Assembly: GCA_013398295.1 (NCBI GenBank)
Contig: VZSF01003896.1
Span: forward strand, 62,001-126,000
Origin: Chionis minor
Taxonomy: Eukaryota; Chordata; Aves; Charadriiformes; Chionididae
DNA: 64,000 nucleotides
Reading direction: 5' to 3'
Shown here: positions 63,816-64,000 of the stretch, one piece after another
Position numbering within the stretch: position 1 is the first letter of the stretch
Layout: every line of letters starts with the position of its first letter
The notes under the pieces: model-generated
Seen by the model: only the letters and a program-made list of their open reading frames with translations
Database searches by the model: none
Told to the model about the DNA's origin: nothing
Program-made: the position numbers and the translations under genes

Positions 63816-64000
63816 AAACAGACTTCCCATTAAAACTGTCTCTGAGAGTGGTATGCAAACTTTGCTATTTAAAGAAATATTTATTGCTATTTATTATATG
63901 CTGAATAGCTTAGAATGTTCTTCCTGGGAGATCTCTGTAATTTAAAAAATCTTATTAATGTTTAGTAGATATAAAGATAAACTTTGCCAAGAATGTACCT

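Larger units (their letters stand above)
34067..64000 (+). other. ERC2: ERC2 intron, downstream part
   Basis: No exon encoding the next ERC2 segment (VDALRLRLEEKE...) was found, so this nearly 30-kb stretch is read as intron continuing past the window. It holds CR1 fragments at 39.3, 42.7, 44.1, 49.7, 55.1 and 59.9 kb, a solo LTR at 58.5 kb, a CpG-rich island at about 48.5-48.7 kb, an AT-rich minisatellite at 54.2 kb, and the second assembly duplication at its right end. The remaining stretches hold nothing I can name. Confidence 0.75.

Noticed and set aside
1..64000. CRISPR arrays, operons, phage or bacterial islands, tRNA or rRNA genes
   Set aside because: None seen. The direct repeats are microsatellites, transposons or assembly duplications, and the window is vertebrate intron.

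Overview
This looks like intronic chromosomal DNA from a bird. The evidence is an AT-rich, mostly non-coding background, many CR1 LINE fragments of avian type (including minus-strand copies that keep recognisable ORF2 reverse-transcriptase sequence), two avian-type ERVL-like solo LTRs in the sense orientation, and vertebrate exons with canonical GT-AG splice sites. I cannot name the species. No prokaryotic or viral genome features, tRNAs, rRNAs or CRISPR arrays are visible.

The one gene I can support is ERC2 (CAST/ELKS2), a presynaptic active-zone scaffold, on the + strand. Three consecutive internal coding exons can be read: 16331-16405 (25 codons), 29928-30083 (52 codons) and 33899-34066 (56 codons). 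Joined, they encode 133 contiguous residues of the central coiled coil. All three are phase 0 with good splice signals. The preceding exon (ending in the HLRE region) and the following one (starting VDALRL) were not found, so about 16 kb on the left and 30 kb on the right are intron, as expected for a very long gene.

Layout: 1-15730 is upstream intron with one CR1 fragment (about 9.25 kb), simple repeats, a double hairpin and a few unrecognised exon-like islands. 15731-20093 is a 2181-bp block present twice in tandem around a single N at 17912; it carries the first exon and a solo LTR. 20094-29927 is intron with two minus-strand CR1 copies. 30084-33898 is the short intron between the last two exons. 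34067-64000 is downstream intron with CR1 pieces (39.3, 42.7, 44.1, 49.7, 55.1 and 59.9 kb), a CpG-rich island (48.5-48.7 kb) and a second solo LTR (58.5 kb). A second tandem duplication of 1867 bp lies around a single N at 61948.

The most consequential observation is technical. Both large tandem duplications abut a single N and are near identical; I noticed one T/C difference in the first. They look like unmerged contig ends or haplotype overlaps rather than real duplications. The first duplicates a phase-0 ERC2 exon in frame, so an automatic gene model could silently gain 25 residues. I found no convincing evidence of an undescribed biological system. The best leads are the CpG-rich island at 48.5 kb, the solo LTR 50 bp downstream of an ERC2 splice donor, the double hairpin at 10.15 kb and the unrecognised exon-like islands at 1.3, 5.4 and 6.2 kb.
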